This document shows positions 30,661 through 43,139 of a stretch of DNA of 64,000 nucleotides, piece after piece (the stretch's first letter is position 1; each line of letters starts with the position of its first letter). A program made the translations under genes and the position numbers. Under the pieces are notes generated by a model. The model worked only from the letters and a program-made list of their open reading frames with translations, was not told where the DNA came from and ran no database searches. The DNA is taken from the NCBI GenBank assembly GCA_977006965.1, contig OZ345353.1, positions 3,906,001-3,970,000 of the forward strand. The letters run 5' to 3'. This stretch comes from Phymatolithon calcareum (lineage: Eukaryota; Rhodophyta; Florideophyceae; Hapalidiales).

Positions 30661-33036
30661 AGCACGACGTTGACAGCGTGTTGTACCGCTGCAGAGGACA
30701 ACTAAAAATGTTCGACTATGCGCTATAGACGAGAAGGAGTTGTTGCCCAGAGCGTACTTCAGTGTTTCGCAGTCCCACGCGCTCGGACTTGAGGGTGGTT
30801 CCCAGCTCGCACCTGCATTCAGATAACCATAGTTCTGTACTACAATTAAAACGCATGGCGAGTCTCGATCATTTCTCACCACTTGACTTCTTCGTTCTGA
30901 TGCTCCAAGGTCGCCGTCCCGGTACTACCACATCAGAAAGGCACCTTCATGAATTTTGGAGTCGCGCGATACTCAACGAAGAGAGTCTCCCTATAATCAG
31001 GTATTCAAGTGACCTCACAAAGACAAAAATGCTACTACATCGCCCCATTATGCCGCGCATTGGTTTTGGAACAGATGTATTTCGTCGGAATATAATGATT
31101 CCAAAACAGGACGAGCTTCGACGTTTAAAATTGTCAGCCCGCGAGAGAGGAGGCAGAGTCGCAAGACAACCGGCAACAAGAGCTCCTGATGTCGGACTTG
31201 AGAAGTCAATTGCTGCCAGAATCACAGCATGCCGTTTTGCAGCAATGCCCAAATGTGGCTGTGGATGTGATGTCGGACGGAGAAGACTACGAGACACATT
31301 TAATGTTGAAACATAGTGCGAGAGAAGTGTCCACACCCCTCCTTGAATCTTTTGAATTTAGACGCCGTGATCGATTGTCTATGTAATGTTGAAATTGATT
31401 TTGCCCGTAAGTCAAAAGCGGATGCAGCGGTACAATTCAGTTCAAAACTGTTTGTCACTCTAAAAGCTCATGTTCGCAAAATTATATTCAACCAAAATCG
31501 GATCCGATATGGAACCAATTGAAAAATATTCTCCGCCTGTCCCAATGCGTACCATTCGACCGTCGCCCGCAATATCGCGCACTTTATTTCGCGACCGCAG
31601 ACGGCAATGTTTATGTTCCCCACCTGGGCGCTTTCTTCCCCTCCCTGTCCCCGCGAAGCTGTGTACGCCTTCTTCGACCAGTGACAGTCTGCTGTGGGCG
31701 GGCGGATAACCAAGTCTCACGACGGCTCTCGCTTTCAATTTCGCGATATATTGCTGACGATTGCGCGCCGCAGTGTGCGGCTCCAAAATCGGTCTCTTGG
31801 GCGCGAACGGCTGTATCAAAAGCAACCTGTTGTACAGTACCAGATGCGAGAAAGGCGCAAGTGAAGCGCGGCATGTATCACGAATTTGCTCTCAGGAACC
31901 TTCGCACTCATTGCGTGGAACGCGTACAGTTTTGGGCTCTTTGCTCGCTCTGGCGACGAAGCATGTGCGCTTCGGAAGGCAGTTACGAAGCCGGACCTTA
32001 CACGAGCCGCATTGCGCATAGAGGACGTTCCTGGAGCATGGGAGATCGATGCACATCTGAATGTGGCCATGACGCGTCTTGAGCTTCCACGAGATGCGCG
32101 TCTCGGCGCTCTGTCCGGAAGGAAGAAACGGTGTTGGGATTGCTGCGCTTCTCTCACGCTCCGATATCCTGCCTTTCACTCGACGTTGTTTCAAAACTCG
32201 CCAACCGCATTCCCTCCTTAACGGCGGAGAAGTAGCATTGGTAGAAGATCCATTAGGTTTCTACTATTGTTGCTTCACATTTTCAATTCCTTCAACACGC
32301 ACTCCGCCTTCTGCATGCCCGTCCGAGCCAAAATATTCTCCTACACAAACTTCTTCCTCCTTGCACTCGACGAATCGACGACGAAGCATAGACCGCATCA
32401 TCATCACGCGGACGCTACAACGATGCTTCATACAATCCCACCTCGTTTGTGGCAGCGATGTGCGAAATACTGTCCATGGAAATTTACATACACACGATCA
32501 ATCGCCCTTTCACAATAACGCCTTATCTCTCACAATTTGCTTCTACAACTTTCGTTCACCTTGCCCACCAGAGACTCTGCTGCATATGATGTGAAAAACG
32601 CGAAGCCTGTCAAAAACAAATGCATATTGTCATGGAGCTGACCATCACGGCGCATGGCAAGTTTCCCAGGATGGGACCAAGGCACTCTGCAAATGCAGAC
32701 ACACTCCTACTCGCCCTTTTCTGGTACTAGTTCTCCCGCGTTTTCGTTTATGGTAACAAGGTAGGGCTTACGTAGTCTAGTTCTGCAGTTCCCCAGTACT
32801 GTAGCTCTCCAGAACAGTACATAAGCAACTTGCTGAGTCCTGAATAGCAGACTCGGCAGCGATAAATAAAGTAGCAAGGTCAAGAAGAATTTTCTGGCTT
32901 CTCCCGCCTTTCACAACTGGTCTTTTGGACGACACATATAAATCGATCTAATGACCAAGCCAACCTTCTTTTCCATCTATGAATTGTACGTAAAACAATG
33001 TTGTTGGCACCATTGCCATGACATGCGAGAGCGCAC
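30661..33036. other. Unassigned region with long overlapping frames
   Basis: Open frames are long and GC-rich, but on several strands and phases: 30762-31316 (plus), 31460-31825 (minus), 31519-32082 (plus), 31886-32221 (plus) and 32079-32594 (plus). The frame at 31886-32221 (ALIAWNAYSFGLFARSGDE, RIEDVPGAWEID) reads most like protein, but has no motif I recognise and no ATG start. It may be a decayed multi-exon gene. Nothing is firmly supported. Confidence 0.3.
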
Positions 33037-33544
33037 TGTTGGTATTCGCCGAGAGCGCACTGTTGGTATTCGCCCTCGGTGCTCGTGCCGCGCATGGGAC
33101 GGAGGCGGGTGACTGCTACTAGCGGATGGCAAGTAGATGGGAACTCAATCTTCCCGTGCCACAGCGAGCGGCGTTGGATACAAGCACGCGGTTGAATTGG
33201 GGATGACAACTGGCAACCCCGTACGTATTGTCAGATACCTCATCAATGGCGATGTTTAATCGCGTAAGAGGCGTCATGTTCTATAGCGCTACATATTTGA
33301 GTTACGTTAACAGCAGTAACTGCAGTATCCGACAGCTTTCGGTTGGAGGGCTACGACCTTGCTAATATAAGAGGCAAGCCGGTGCGTTTTTGAAGTAAAG
33401 GTTATCGATCTTTTGTCTTTAGGCTATGGGCTCAACTTTTCAGTAACCACGAACCCGTTCTTTCGAGACTGATCATCTCGGCTTTGTGCGCTCGTGTCCA
33501 TCTGCTTTCTAAGCTGGTTTGTTTATTAGTTACTATTCTTAAAG

Positions 33545-34250
33545 ATGAGAATGGAGGAAAAGATTGTGGTGCTGCCCCGGTTCGATGGCACGGACGATGA
33601 GTTGTTGATGTGGGCTACTCGCATCGAGTCGTACCTGGCCGAGAAGAGTGCAGTAGGTATACTGACGTCCGAGACGGACCCCGATGACTTCGATGAAGAC
33701 GAAGTGGAACAAGCCTTCAAAGCTGTTGGCGCCATGGTGCGGTCTCTGGGGAACAAGCCGCTCCGTTCAGTCTTCAAGTGCGAAAAGAATCCTCGCGAGA
33801 TGTGGGCATCCCTACATGAAAGGTACGCGAAGGTAGATGCGTTCAATAAGGCCGCCAAGCAGGAGGCAAAGGGGCACACCTCGACGAAGAACTGCTCGTT
33901 ACACTGTTCCTCGAGTCTTTCGGGGCGCTCAGGAAAGCGAGTTTGGCAACGCCATCGCTGCATTTCAGAACCCAGACGAGCTGTCCTGGGACCAGGCGAC
34001 GGCAGGATGCTTCAGGAGTTTGCGTCGTTAGAGTCAGCAAGCAACGCCGACGCCAAGAGCGACGGACAGGGTGGTGGTGTCCTGCATAAGGCGCTAACCG
34101 CGGCGGAGAGGAAGCGAAAGCTGAAATTCTTTTATTGCAAGAAGCCTGGGCATTTGAAACGCGACTATAAGAAGCGTAAAGCGGTCCTAGGGAGGAATGG
34201 TCAGGACGGTGGCAGTGATGAAGGAGATTATGCATTACTGGCGCGTGCTG
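33545..34250 (+). pseudogene. copia Gag with mutated zinc knuckle
   Basis: The ATG at 33545 opens a frame with VVLPRFDGTDDELLMW, then NPREMWASLHERYAKVDAF, as in copia gag. A frame disturbance is likely between about 33870 and 34020, where the sequence becomes atypical. The zinc knuckle reads FYCKKPGHLKRDYKK: the usual C-x2-C-x4-H-x4-C has lost its first and last cysteines (F and Y instead). It would coat and package element RNA. Confidence 0.75.
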
Positions 34251-34819
34251 GTCGCGTGTGCCAGACAGTTCTGGACTCTGGTGCTACGAGCCATATGGTT
34301 AATGATGACACGAGGTTTACCAAGATTGGCGATGCTAGTGACCACACAATTACAGTTGCAAACAATTCAAAGATTGATGTGGAAGGCATTGGGAAAGTGC
34401 CCGTCCTTCTGGCGGAGGAGAGCAAACCCTTGGTTCTGGACAACGTACGCTACGCTTCGAAGCTCAAGTACAACCTCATCTCTGTGCCGGCGCTGTGCGC
34501 TGAGGGCTTCAAGGTGGTGTTAGGCGCAAGGTGCGCTATGATACAGCGAAATGAAAGCACCGTCGGCATCGTCCGCCTGCAAGATGCATCGTACGTGCTG
34601 CAGTTGCGCGGCACCGGGACGGCACTGAAGGTGGATAACACCGCTTGTGTGGATTTGTGGCACGAGCGTCTTTCTCACGCCAACCGGGGAAACGCTCAAG
34701 AAAATGGCCAGGATCGGCACGGTACAAGGTCTCGACCTCTCCGCCAAGCCGGCTGTGGAGGAAGAATGCACGGGGCGCATGGAAGGAAAAATGCACTGCG
34801 GGACGATGCTGTTAGGTAA
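34250..34819 (+). pseudogene. copia protease and pre-integrase region
   Basis: The aspartic protease active site is LDSGATSHM (about 34270-34300), followed by TITVANNSKIDVEGIGKV. The pre-integrase block is LWHERLSHAN (about 34655-34685), after which the frame shifts. The next frame reads GETLKKMARIGTVQGLDL. Confidence 0.8.
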
Positions 34820-35480
34820 AAATGTTTGCAAGAATCCGGGTCAGGTACTGCACTCCGGCGTGTGCAGTCCATTACCCACTGAGTCTATTGGTGGTAGCAA
34901 GTATTTTGTAACGTTCGTGGATGAGGCAATTGGTTAGATAGGAGTTAAATCAATCAAGAAGAAGAGCCAAGTGGCAAGAAAACTGGTACAATAACATTGC
35001 CTGAATTGAACGCCACACTGGAAGCAAGATCAAGAGGATGGTGTCGGATGCCGGAGGCGAGTTTCAGTCTCTCGGGTCACCATTCGGAGAGATGGGCATT
35101 GAGCATCGAGTGACCTGTGCCTACTCTCCCGAGGAGACCGGGAGAGCTGAGCGTGCAAATCGCACGTGGATGGAGGCGGTGCGCGCGATGATCGCGCATG
35201 CAGGACTGCCCTACGAATTTTGATCCGAGTACTTGCACACAGCGGTCGATATTCGAAACCCCATTAGCAAACCCGGCAACGACAGCACAGCTTATGAGCT
35301 GGTGACGGGCCACAAGCCCAACGTCGACGACATCCGCACCTTCGGGTGTAATGTCTGGACGCATGTCCCGAAGGAGAAGCGAAAGAATCTTAACAGAAAG
35401 GCGCAGTGTGGCGTGCTCTTTTTCGTCGAGCGTAGGGGGCGGTACAGGGTTTGGTTACCAGTGACGAGAAAATAGTAACC
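34647..35480 (+). pseudogene. copia integrase core
   Basis: In sequence: SGVCSPLPTESIGGSKYFVTFVDEAIG, then a TAG (34936), SDAGGEFQSL (second catalytic Asp) and ERANRTWMEAVR (catalytic Glu). Then YEF, a TGA where W is usual (35221-35223), and AVDIRNPISK. C-terminal features include YELVTGHKPNVDDIRTFGC. All three catalytic acidic positions can be placed, but the frame is broken at least twice. Confidence 0.8.
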
Positions 35481-35699
35481 GGCTTCCACTGTCGCGTTGT
35501 GGGAAATATTTTCCCGTCGGGCAGTTGGAGTAAGCAATGGGCACCGAGGTACCGCGCGGAAATGGATTGGGAAGAGGACTCGCGTAAGCCCGAGGTGGTG
35601 CTCGTCGAATGTGATGAAGATCGACGAGCAAAATCCCGATGAAGATTCCGCGAACAATATGGCGGTGAGACGCAGCCTGTGCCAGTGCTGCGTCGGAAC

Positions 35700-36770
35700 C
35701 CTATTCGGAACAGGCGGAAGCCTTCGCGCTTCAATGACATGGCCAGGGCGGCGAAGGCCGACCCCATGACGTTCGAGGAGGCCCTCAACGCAGAGGTTGA
35801 CGACAAGTGGGACAAAACACTCAAAGACGAAATGGAGTCAATACTAGGCACAGGCACCATCTTTCCGGCACAGATTCCGCCGGGACGCACACATATCACT
35901 TCCAAGTTCGTGTTCAAGAAAAGGGTCGGTGTCAATAGCGAGTTGGTGCTCTACAAAGTTCGCCTAGTTGCGCATGGGTTTAAACAGCGCGCTGGACTAC
36001 ACTACGACGCAACCTTCGCGCCGGTCGTCGACTTTCACGCTGTAATCACTATCGCGTTCCATGAATAGGCGCACGTGCACCATGTGGACGTCAAGACAGC
36101 ATTTCTCGACGGGGACATGGACAAGGAGGTCTACTTGGTGCTTTCGCGTCGGTATAAGGTCGAGAAGGACATCGCAGGTACATTCTAAAGGCTGAAAAAG
36201 AGCATCTATGGGCTCATATAGGCGTTGCGTGTCTGGCATGAAAAACTGAGTGAGGCGCTAGAATCGCACGGATTCCATGCCGCAGCATCGGTACCGTGCA
36301 TGTTCATTAAGGATTCTGGATCGGAGCGGCGTGTGGTATTGGTGGTCTACGTGGACAATATCTTCATTAAATGGAAAGATATTTTTGCACTGGAGACTTT
36401 GAAGCGTGACCTGGCCCCGCATCTCACCATCGTGGACCTTCGTGAATTGAACCTGTTCCTAAACGTGGCTGTGCAGTAGAACCAAGAGGCGAAATGCGAG
36501 CGCATGTCGAAGGAAGCGTACGTGGCACAAGTGCTTGAACGCTTTCATAAGTCTAATGCAAAGGCGGCAAAACGCCCATGGCGGAAGGATTTAAATCCCT
36601 CGCTCTGAACGGCGGAGAAGATCATGACGTGGTACCACTTGCCGCGGGCAAGGCGGCGCCGTACCAAGAGGCGGTTGTTTATCTACTTTGCCTTTCAACT
36701 AAGACGAGGCCGGACATATCGTATGCCGTGGGTGTCTTCGCGCGTTCGCTGCGATTATAGAATGGTCAGT
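35700..36770 (+). pseudogene. copia reverse transcriptase
   Basis: Blocks in order: ALNAEVDDKWDKTLKDEM, KFVFKKR, RLVAHGFKQRAGLHYDATFA, DVKTAFLDGDM, KKSIYGL and YVDN. In most copia enzymes the last is YVDD, so a catalytic aspartate is lost (36350-36361). Stops lie at 36066 (TAG), 36188 (TAA), 36222 (TAG, at the Q of GLKQ) and 36478 (TAG). The final part reads RPDISYAVGVFARS, then a break at about 36760. Confidence 0.85.
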
Positions 36771-37445
36771 CGGCTCACAGGAGTAATCGCCGCTCTGGCG
36801 AAGCAGCGACCTCAGGAATACGAAAGCGATTCTTCTGTCAGCTCGTTTCTCTTGCCGCACCGCGAAGCGACGAGCGGACTGCCTTCGTTTCCGGGCGTGA
36901 CAGTCTGCCTTGCTTGCTCCTCTTCTCCGCAGGAACACTGGAGGATTGAATCAATTCTGATTCTTTCACAAAAGAACGTCTTTTTCTTTACTCCTCCCCC
37001 TTTTTCTTTTCTCCCCCGGTCCCTTCTGTATCCTGGCTTTTGTATTAATAATCCCCGCTACTGTAGATTGTCGTTGTGCGATATTTTGGCTTCACTCTTT
37101 CGCCACGACTCACACAACAACCAATCACTCTACCAGTACAAAACAAATATCATTTCAGTGGCACAAACAAGTAAGCCCCAAACCACAAACTCACTGGCAT
37201 CGAGCAGAACATCTCACATCTCCTGCTCTGCATCTCCAAAGCCCCACTGTTTCTCGTACGCAAATGCATACAAGTTGTCAATGAGTCGCGGCTGCCGCGT
37301 TTCGCGCGCACAACTTGTCACATTAGATGTGGCTCTTTCCAGGCATTCCACAGCGATAGCGATTGGGCTGGGTCCCGTGAGGACCGCTAGTCCGCAAGCA
37401 GATTTGTCGGTCATTTTAGTGGTGCAGCGGTCTTTTGCCGTTCTT
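36771..37445. other. Foreign segment within the copia RNase H region
   Basis: The first half of RNase H should lie here, but no RNase H motif is found on either strand. The sequence instead contains pyrimidine-rich runs (36970-37030) and a stretch with no similarity to copia. It looks like an insertion or replacement of about 670 bases; no target duplication was identified. Confidence 0.5.
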
Positions 37446-37693
37446 CGAAACAGATGTGTGTTGTCCTGTCATCATCTGAGGCGAAATACATCGCGCTCAG
37501 CGGGGAATGCAAGAAGGTTGTCGCTGCGCGGCACCTGCTCGACGAGCTTGGTTTACTGGGAAATGAGCAGACGATAATTTACGAAAACAAAAAGCTTGCA
37601 TCGAGTGGGCGACGAATGGCGCCGGAAAAAGTGGCCTGCACATTGACATCCTCTATCACTATTCATGCGAACTGGTGGAGAAGGGCGAGGTAG
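37446..37693 (+). pseudogene. copia RNase H, C-terminal part
   Basis: VVLSSSEAKYIALSGECKKV is the final RNase H block of copia elements, followed by LLDELGLLGNEQTIIYEN. The part N-terminal to it is missing, and the frame is lost after about 37620. Confidence 0.8.
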
Positions 37694-38021
37694 CCGCGAT
37701 TACAAGCCCACGGCGGAAATGACCGGTGACATCCTCATGAAAGCACTTAGGACGGTCAAGTTCATCCATCATCGCAACGCACTAGGCGTGCAGCTCGAGT
37801 AAGCGTCGCGGAGCCGCCTATTTTATCAGAGAGGGCCTTAGCATTTCGGACGAGGAGGCGTGTTGGCATTCGCCCTCGGCGCTAGTGCCGCGCATGGGAC
37901 GGAGACGGGTGACAGCTACATGCGGATGGCGAGTGGATGGGAGCTCAATCGTCCCGCGCAACAGCGAGCGGCGTTGGATGCAAGCACGCGGTTGAATTGG
38001 GGGATGGCAACTGGCAACCCC

Positions 38022-41000
38022 AGACTCGAGGCTCTGCTGCAGAAAGGGAGAGTCTTCTAAAAATGGTATCCTGTGGCTACATCGAGCTGGAATGTGGATG
38101 GGCGCTCGCGCAAACTCTTGTATCTGGAATCCACTACGCTCAGGAATTGTGATGTGAAGAAAACGAGATTACGAGTACGCGATATGATGAGGCGCACCCA
38201 GAATAGTCCTGTTCCGTTAGTCTTTGGGTTCAAAGCCCAGATGAAGGACAGCGATCGATGAATCATAGAGAGTATTGACATGGAAAACTTGACTTAGATA
38301 TCTATCTCTGTAGGAGTGTCTCTGGTCTTATGTAATATGCTATCGCTTTTGAACTGTGTGTTCGCTAATTGTTAGAAAGTTTCCGTTAGTGCTAAGTGTC
38401 GGTAGATGACTCTGATAATCACGGAGAGTCAGCAATTGTCTGTTGTGCGACTAATCTGAGTGTTAGAATACTTTTTCAGAATACATAGTCTGTCTCATCT
38501 CGACCGTTTCACACTTTCGTAAGTTCAGATGACGAACGGATGATGAGAGAGTCAGACGATGTTAAACTCTATCGTTTCTGTGGCGAATGGATAAGATCAA
38601 AGCACCAAGGGGCCTCGAACACCAGGAATCAGGAATGAGCATCAAACTAATTTTCAAGTTGATATCACTTTTTATATTTCCCCGGAAAGCCTGATACTAT
38701 AAAGAGGGTAGGATAGAATCTCAGTGCGAAATGACAAAGTGCTGATATTGCAATTTTCGTTGATATATCAAATGAATAAAAACTATTTTGGATAACGACT
38801 GCAGACTTGAAAGAGAGGGTTTCAAAAAGCTTTTAAGATTCCTAAAGAAAATTGTTTCAAAGTGGAAAAGTGCTTGTGGGATGAAATGTGGCGATTGGTT
38901 GAGAGAGTGAGTTTCTAAAGCAGGTCTTGTTCTCCGCGTGAGCTTGTTGGTTTTATCAAAACAGGGAGACTAGTTCTCGTCATATAGACTACGAAGCAAG
39001 TGATCTAACTTCACTGTTAACTCTAATGGAGACTGCAATTAAAAAATGTCAGCAATGAAATTGTCCAAATATTTCTGATATAAAAGGAACCAACGTTCTG
39101 TTGATTACCAGAGCGTGCTTTAGTGGTTTTCCTTACAATTAGATCTGGATGATAGCACTGATAAGTCGCCGGTTCGATTTTCACTCTGGTTGGCGAAATG
39201 TCATAGCTAAGCGGATCAGATGCTAGTGGCGAAAATAGCTACGCAATCGAAACAAACATTTTCATTTGACGACCGAAAGGTTTATTGAGGGCAGTCTTAA
39301 CTGACTGGAAAGGTGTGCCCAGGTAATACTGTAATGACCCAATGAGATTGTTCGTCATCCAATGTGATTCTGAGAGCGAGAACGAAGCACATGGTGGGGG
39401 CTCATGACGTGCCTTAAGCATAGATCAACGAAACGTTTTGTGACGGCGATCAGATCGACACATGCCGCATAAGGATGTAGGGTAGGCAAGTGCATGGTAG
39501 TGAAGGCGAGCCAGATAACAGCGGATGTATGGAGAGTAAATCAAATCATTATAAACTTTACTTCTGCTAGTACATAACCACGAACTAATTGCATGTTGAA
39601 TGACGACAGCCAGTAGACGAGCAGATGACGATTCTGCTGGAGCGGTAAATCATGCACACCACAGTGCTCTTATTTTATTGAGTAATACTTCTCATTTTTC
39701 ACAATTATTTGAAACTTTTGGTCTTGAAAAGATCTTTCTTGCATTGTTGTATATGTATTTCGGTGTTACAGTGGTTAATGTCAAATTAAAAATCTTGATA
39801 TTCTGTCACACCGCAAAAATAAGAGTGATAATCAGATATTCTCTGATAGAGACAGTTGGTATGACCAGAAAACACAGATTCTTGTTTGTGGATCACAGGC
39901 CATCACGATTTTTGCCTCCATTTCGGGACTTGCGCGCGAAAAATTCATAATCTTCTCTATGGTAAAATACGATGGAGGCTGATTTGTGTCGCCACACAAA
40001 CGAAATTTGCGGAACGGCTGACAGAATTTGCAAGCCGAGCCACCCTCTCGAAGCATATATCTCTAGCTGAGACCGTCACCGACCTCCTCCAACGGTGCAA
40101 TTTCGATCAAACTCCTCTTCTGCAACATGAACAGCAGAATGGACAACCGCATCGATAGTGCCTTTGACTGATTCGTCAAGCCACTCTCAAGGACCGTCGC
40201 GAACTGAGTCCTTAGCTTTGGCCATGGAACCTTACCACAATTTTGCGGCGGTCGATGGCAAAGCATTTGCGCAATCCGTACAGTAGGGTTCAAGTGCGCA
40301 ATGAGCAATCCTCCATTTATTGTCGAAAGATTAGATGGTTAGCTTCAGACTGTTCGCTGCAATACTTAGGTTCGGCATATAAGTGTGCAGAATCGGAATC
40401 GAGCGAACTATTCGCGTGCTTAAGTTAAACAGAATAAACGTAGTTTGCAATAATATCTTTCTCTCGCCCCTTTCTTTGTAGAAAAAGCGACCTTTAGGCG
40501 TGGAAAAGTTACATGCAAAGTGCACACCCCATTCAGACGCTTTTGAACAGTTGTGGTTCCGCAGAGTTCTCATAGCGATGTACCACACGCGAGCAATTGC
40601 GAGTGTCAACGCATAGGCTTTGGATCTATAAGTTCGCACCGCGCACCGTTGAGAAAGTATTGGATGGCGCTGCACGGAAGCACAAACATATTCTCTAGCT
40701 GAACAGAAACGCGAAGAGTGAGGCAATGGCACCGAAAACGAGACGGACGGGTTATGCGGCAACATCGGTGTCCAGAAAAAGCTCAGGAAGAACCGGAGAA
40801 AGTAAATTTAAAACGAAACGCAGAATGTTTGCAATGAAAACCCGGCAATTAGACATACCGTGGCTGTACAGGAGAAGCATGTTGGAGCCGATGAATCGTA
40901 CTTGACGGGATGCAGAACAAGCGCAGGCAAAAAGTGAGGTCGTTGTACGTGAGGCCATCGCCTTCCACGCGGATCTTTTCGGTGGAGAACTGTAGCCCCT

Positions 41001-41690
41001 TGCGTGACAGGAAAAGAGAGTCTATGGTTCTCTCAGTTGAGGATTTTATGACGAGAGCGATCGGCAAAGGTGCGCGAGGTAGTGCTTGTGCTGAATCGAA
41101 AACGATGTGGTACCATCGTGCACAGCCTGACGTCGTCGAACGGCATCCGGAATTTTTCAATTTTCTCAAGTAGGATTCGGCGAATTTTCGGCACATGCAA
41201 AACAGTCGAACAATGAAAGCGTGGGGACTCTCGCTACCTACAACGGAGGCCTGTTCAAAATATCTTATGAACATGCGCCACCCGATAATATGATGATAAT
41301 ATATTTCTCTCTTCCAAGGATACCTCACTACGGCAGGAGAACTGCTTCTCGCTTACGCTATTCCTCCGAGAGAGACTTGAGAAAAGCCAGACCAATTTAT
41401 CAAATGCGAAATGGATTCATCAGTATCAGACGAGTTCGAGATTTTGGCTCACCTAAGTCCAACAATTTATCCTCAAGCATCCCAAGACAGTTCATTGCCG
41501 ATACACTCTTCATCACCTGTATCCTCTACTTCTCCCTTCCAGAAACAGAAGCCTTATGGTTGTGCAACTACTCTGAGGCTCCTAGCTAACGATTCCTCGG
41601 GGTCTTGCTTTGTTTTTGCTTTAACCTCTGAGCCGAACGCTCTTCAAAGTTTCGAAGTTTCAACCGCTCGCGATCGCACATTCAGGTACA
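38022..41690. other. About 3.7 kb without a supported gene
   Basis: AT-rich sequence with many short frames and no recognised motif. The only item worth note is a tRNA-like stretch at 39107-39190. Confidence 0.5.
39107..39190 (+). other. tRNA-like or SINE-like stretch
   Basis: ACCAGAG (39107) can pair with CTCTGGT (about 39183-39189). A box A-like GTGCTTTAGTGG and a box B-like GGTTCGATTTT are placed in tRNA order, and CTGATAA resembles an Ile(GAU) anticodon loop. The T stem pairs poorly and I cannot form a clean anticodon stem. So it is at best a tRNA pseudogene or the head of a tRNA-derived SINE. Confidence 0.2.
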
Positions 41691-41751
41691 TTTGGAGGCA
41701 GTCAGTGTCACTGAAACCGTGATCTCCTGTCGAATCTCCTCCACACATCCG

Positions 41752-42171
41752 ATGGGGGAGGCCGCGACCATGAATCGCGCCATAGATGGCGAAATCAAGG
41801 AGACGAGCGATGAAGGTCCCTGGATCGTCAACCGCAGTCGTAGATTGACTCAGCAAGCATCGCGACCGAATACGGCGGCGGTGCATAATATTGCAAAAAA
41901 TAGCGAATATATGAGAAACAGTTCCGGAACGGATGGGCCCTCTGCGGCTGATCAAGGAGAGATTCTGGCTGACGATAACAAGAACGTCGGAAATGGTTCG
42001 TCGATCCGGCAAGCGGAGAAGGAATTAGAAAATGACGTGGAGCATCTGATTTCGAAAACCGTCCCTCAGAACCCGACCCGACAGAAGTTCGTGAAAGTTC
42101 GCAACTTAGCAACGGGCCCGAACTGCAGCACGAAGGGGATAGGACTATCTCTGAAATGTCAAAGAGACTGA
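41752..42171 (+). CDS. LINE-A ORF1-like protein, first part
   Basis: An open frame with ATG at 41752, rich in Asn, Ser, Glu and Arg. It overlaps a second frame at 42156-42452 that contains a heptad-like, coiled-coil segment (RLKEMESRLTVTVNRVTVLE). ORF1 proteins of LINEs commonly have a coiled coil and bind RNA. There is no recognisable RNA-recognition motif or zinc knuckle here. Its position, just upstream of the LINE-A endonuclease/reverse-transcriptase region, is the main reason for this call. Confidence 0.4.
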   Translation: MGEAATMNRAIDGEIKETSDEGPWIVNRSRRLTQQASRPNTAAVHNIAKNSEYMRNSSGTDGPSAADQGEILADDNKNVGNGSSIRQAEKELENDVEHLISKTVPQNPTRQKFVKVRNLATGPNCSTKGIGLSLKCQRD

Positions 42172-42499
42172 AAGAGATGGAATCCAGACTCACAGTGACC
42201 GTAAACCGTGTCACTGTCCTTGAGGCACGGGTGCGGACCTTAGCTGAGGAGAACGCGATAATAATAGGGAGCCCGAACGACCGCGAGGCGCTCTTGCGGA
42301 AGATGAAGACAACCCTGCTTCACCAGAAATGGAGTGGGGAGAAGATAACCAAGCACGCGACAATGCTTCAGGCCTTCCAGCTAGTCCTGCCGAAAATCCA
42401 CCCAGCGAACCAGAGCAAGAGCCAAACAGGAGGTCATATCTGCACGTTTTAAAGTAAAACACATCAGAGGACGCCCTTCTAGCAGAGGACAAAGAAAAG

Positions 42500-42799
42500 G
42501 TGACCCGTTTTGGAGAGCGCATGTGTGCAATCATGAGACCCAGAGGACAGGGCGCCCAAATTACCGCTCTGTACATCAAGAATCTTCCCAGAGCAGAAAG
42601 AAGGAAGCAAGAAGAAGCCACCAGAGAGCTACTCTCGAAACATAATGTGCTGCATATTTCATTCATTAGAAACTCCGTCATGGAGATCTTAGCCCAGAAA
42701 AAAGACGTACAAGCAATCAAGACACTAGTGAGATCCGCAAACTTTGTGTTGATGCCCCACTTCATGGTATCGATAATGCCCTGCGCAAAAAGCGCATAG
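42500..42799 (+). pseudogene. LINE-A spacer frame
   Basis: About 100 codons with KNLPRAERRKQEEATRELL and LAQKKDVQAIKTLVRSANF. Probably the tail of the ORF1 protein, in another frame. Between here and 43150 all frames are broken. Confidence 0.35.
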
Positions 42800-43139
42800 C
42801 TAACTCAAGCGAGGGACAGGCAAGAAACCTTGCTAAACGGAGGAGCAGGGCTCGGCACTGCGAAAAATCGGAAAACAACATCCAAGCTAATGTCTGGTCC
42901 AGAACCCTAGCCAGAATGGCGGACAGGAAGATAACGGAGGTGGACAGTGACAAAAGAATCCCTGCCCAGTGGAAGCAATTCCCGCGCAGGCAGCTGGTTG
43001 CCCCTGGTTCTAGGCAAATACTCCAGAGAGAAGAGAATCCACAGGAAGGAAACATAAATTCGGAGCATCGGGGTAACCAACTCGTGCGTTAGTCGGACAG
43101 GAAAAACTGGAGCATTTGCACAGGAGAAGGACCTACGTT

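Larger units (their letters stand above)
33037..38021 (+). mobile_element. Degenerate Ty1/copia element
   Basis: LTR-like ends TGTTGGTATTCGCC (33061) and TGTTGGCATTCGCC (37861) head similar segments of about 160 bases (33061-33220 and 37861-38021). The downstream copy is then truncated. A purine run GAGGAGGCG directly precedes the right LTR. A 24-base tandem duplication (33037-33060) repeats the start of the left LTR. Internal order gag, protease, integrase, reverse transcriptase, RNase H is diagnostic of copia. At least six stops, several frameshifts and an internal replacement mean it is inactive. Confidence 0.85.

Noticed and set aside
30762-32594. Long frames between X2 and the copia element as genes
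   Set aside because: Several overlapping frames on both strands, no motif, no consistent splice model. Left as an unassigned region.
9334-36480. Possible reassignment of TAG to an amino acid
   Set aside because: TAG interrupts gypsy-1 (9334), gypsy-2 gag, gypsy-3 (near 63880), the copia element and X2. The expected residues differ (Q in GLKQ, E in X2, D in gypsy-2, an aromatic in gypsy-3), and the same elements also have TAA, TGA and frameshifts. Decay explains it better.
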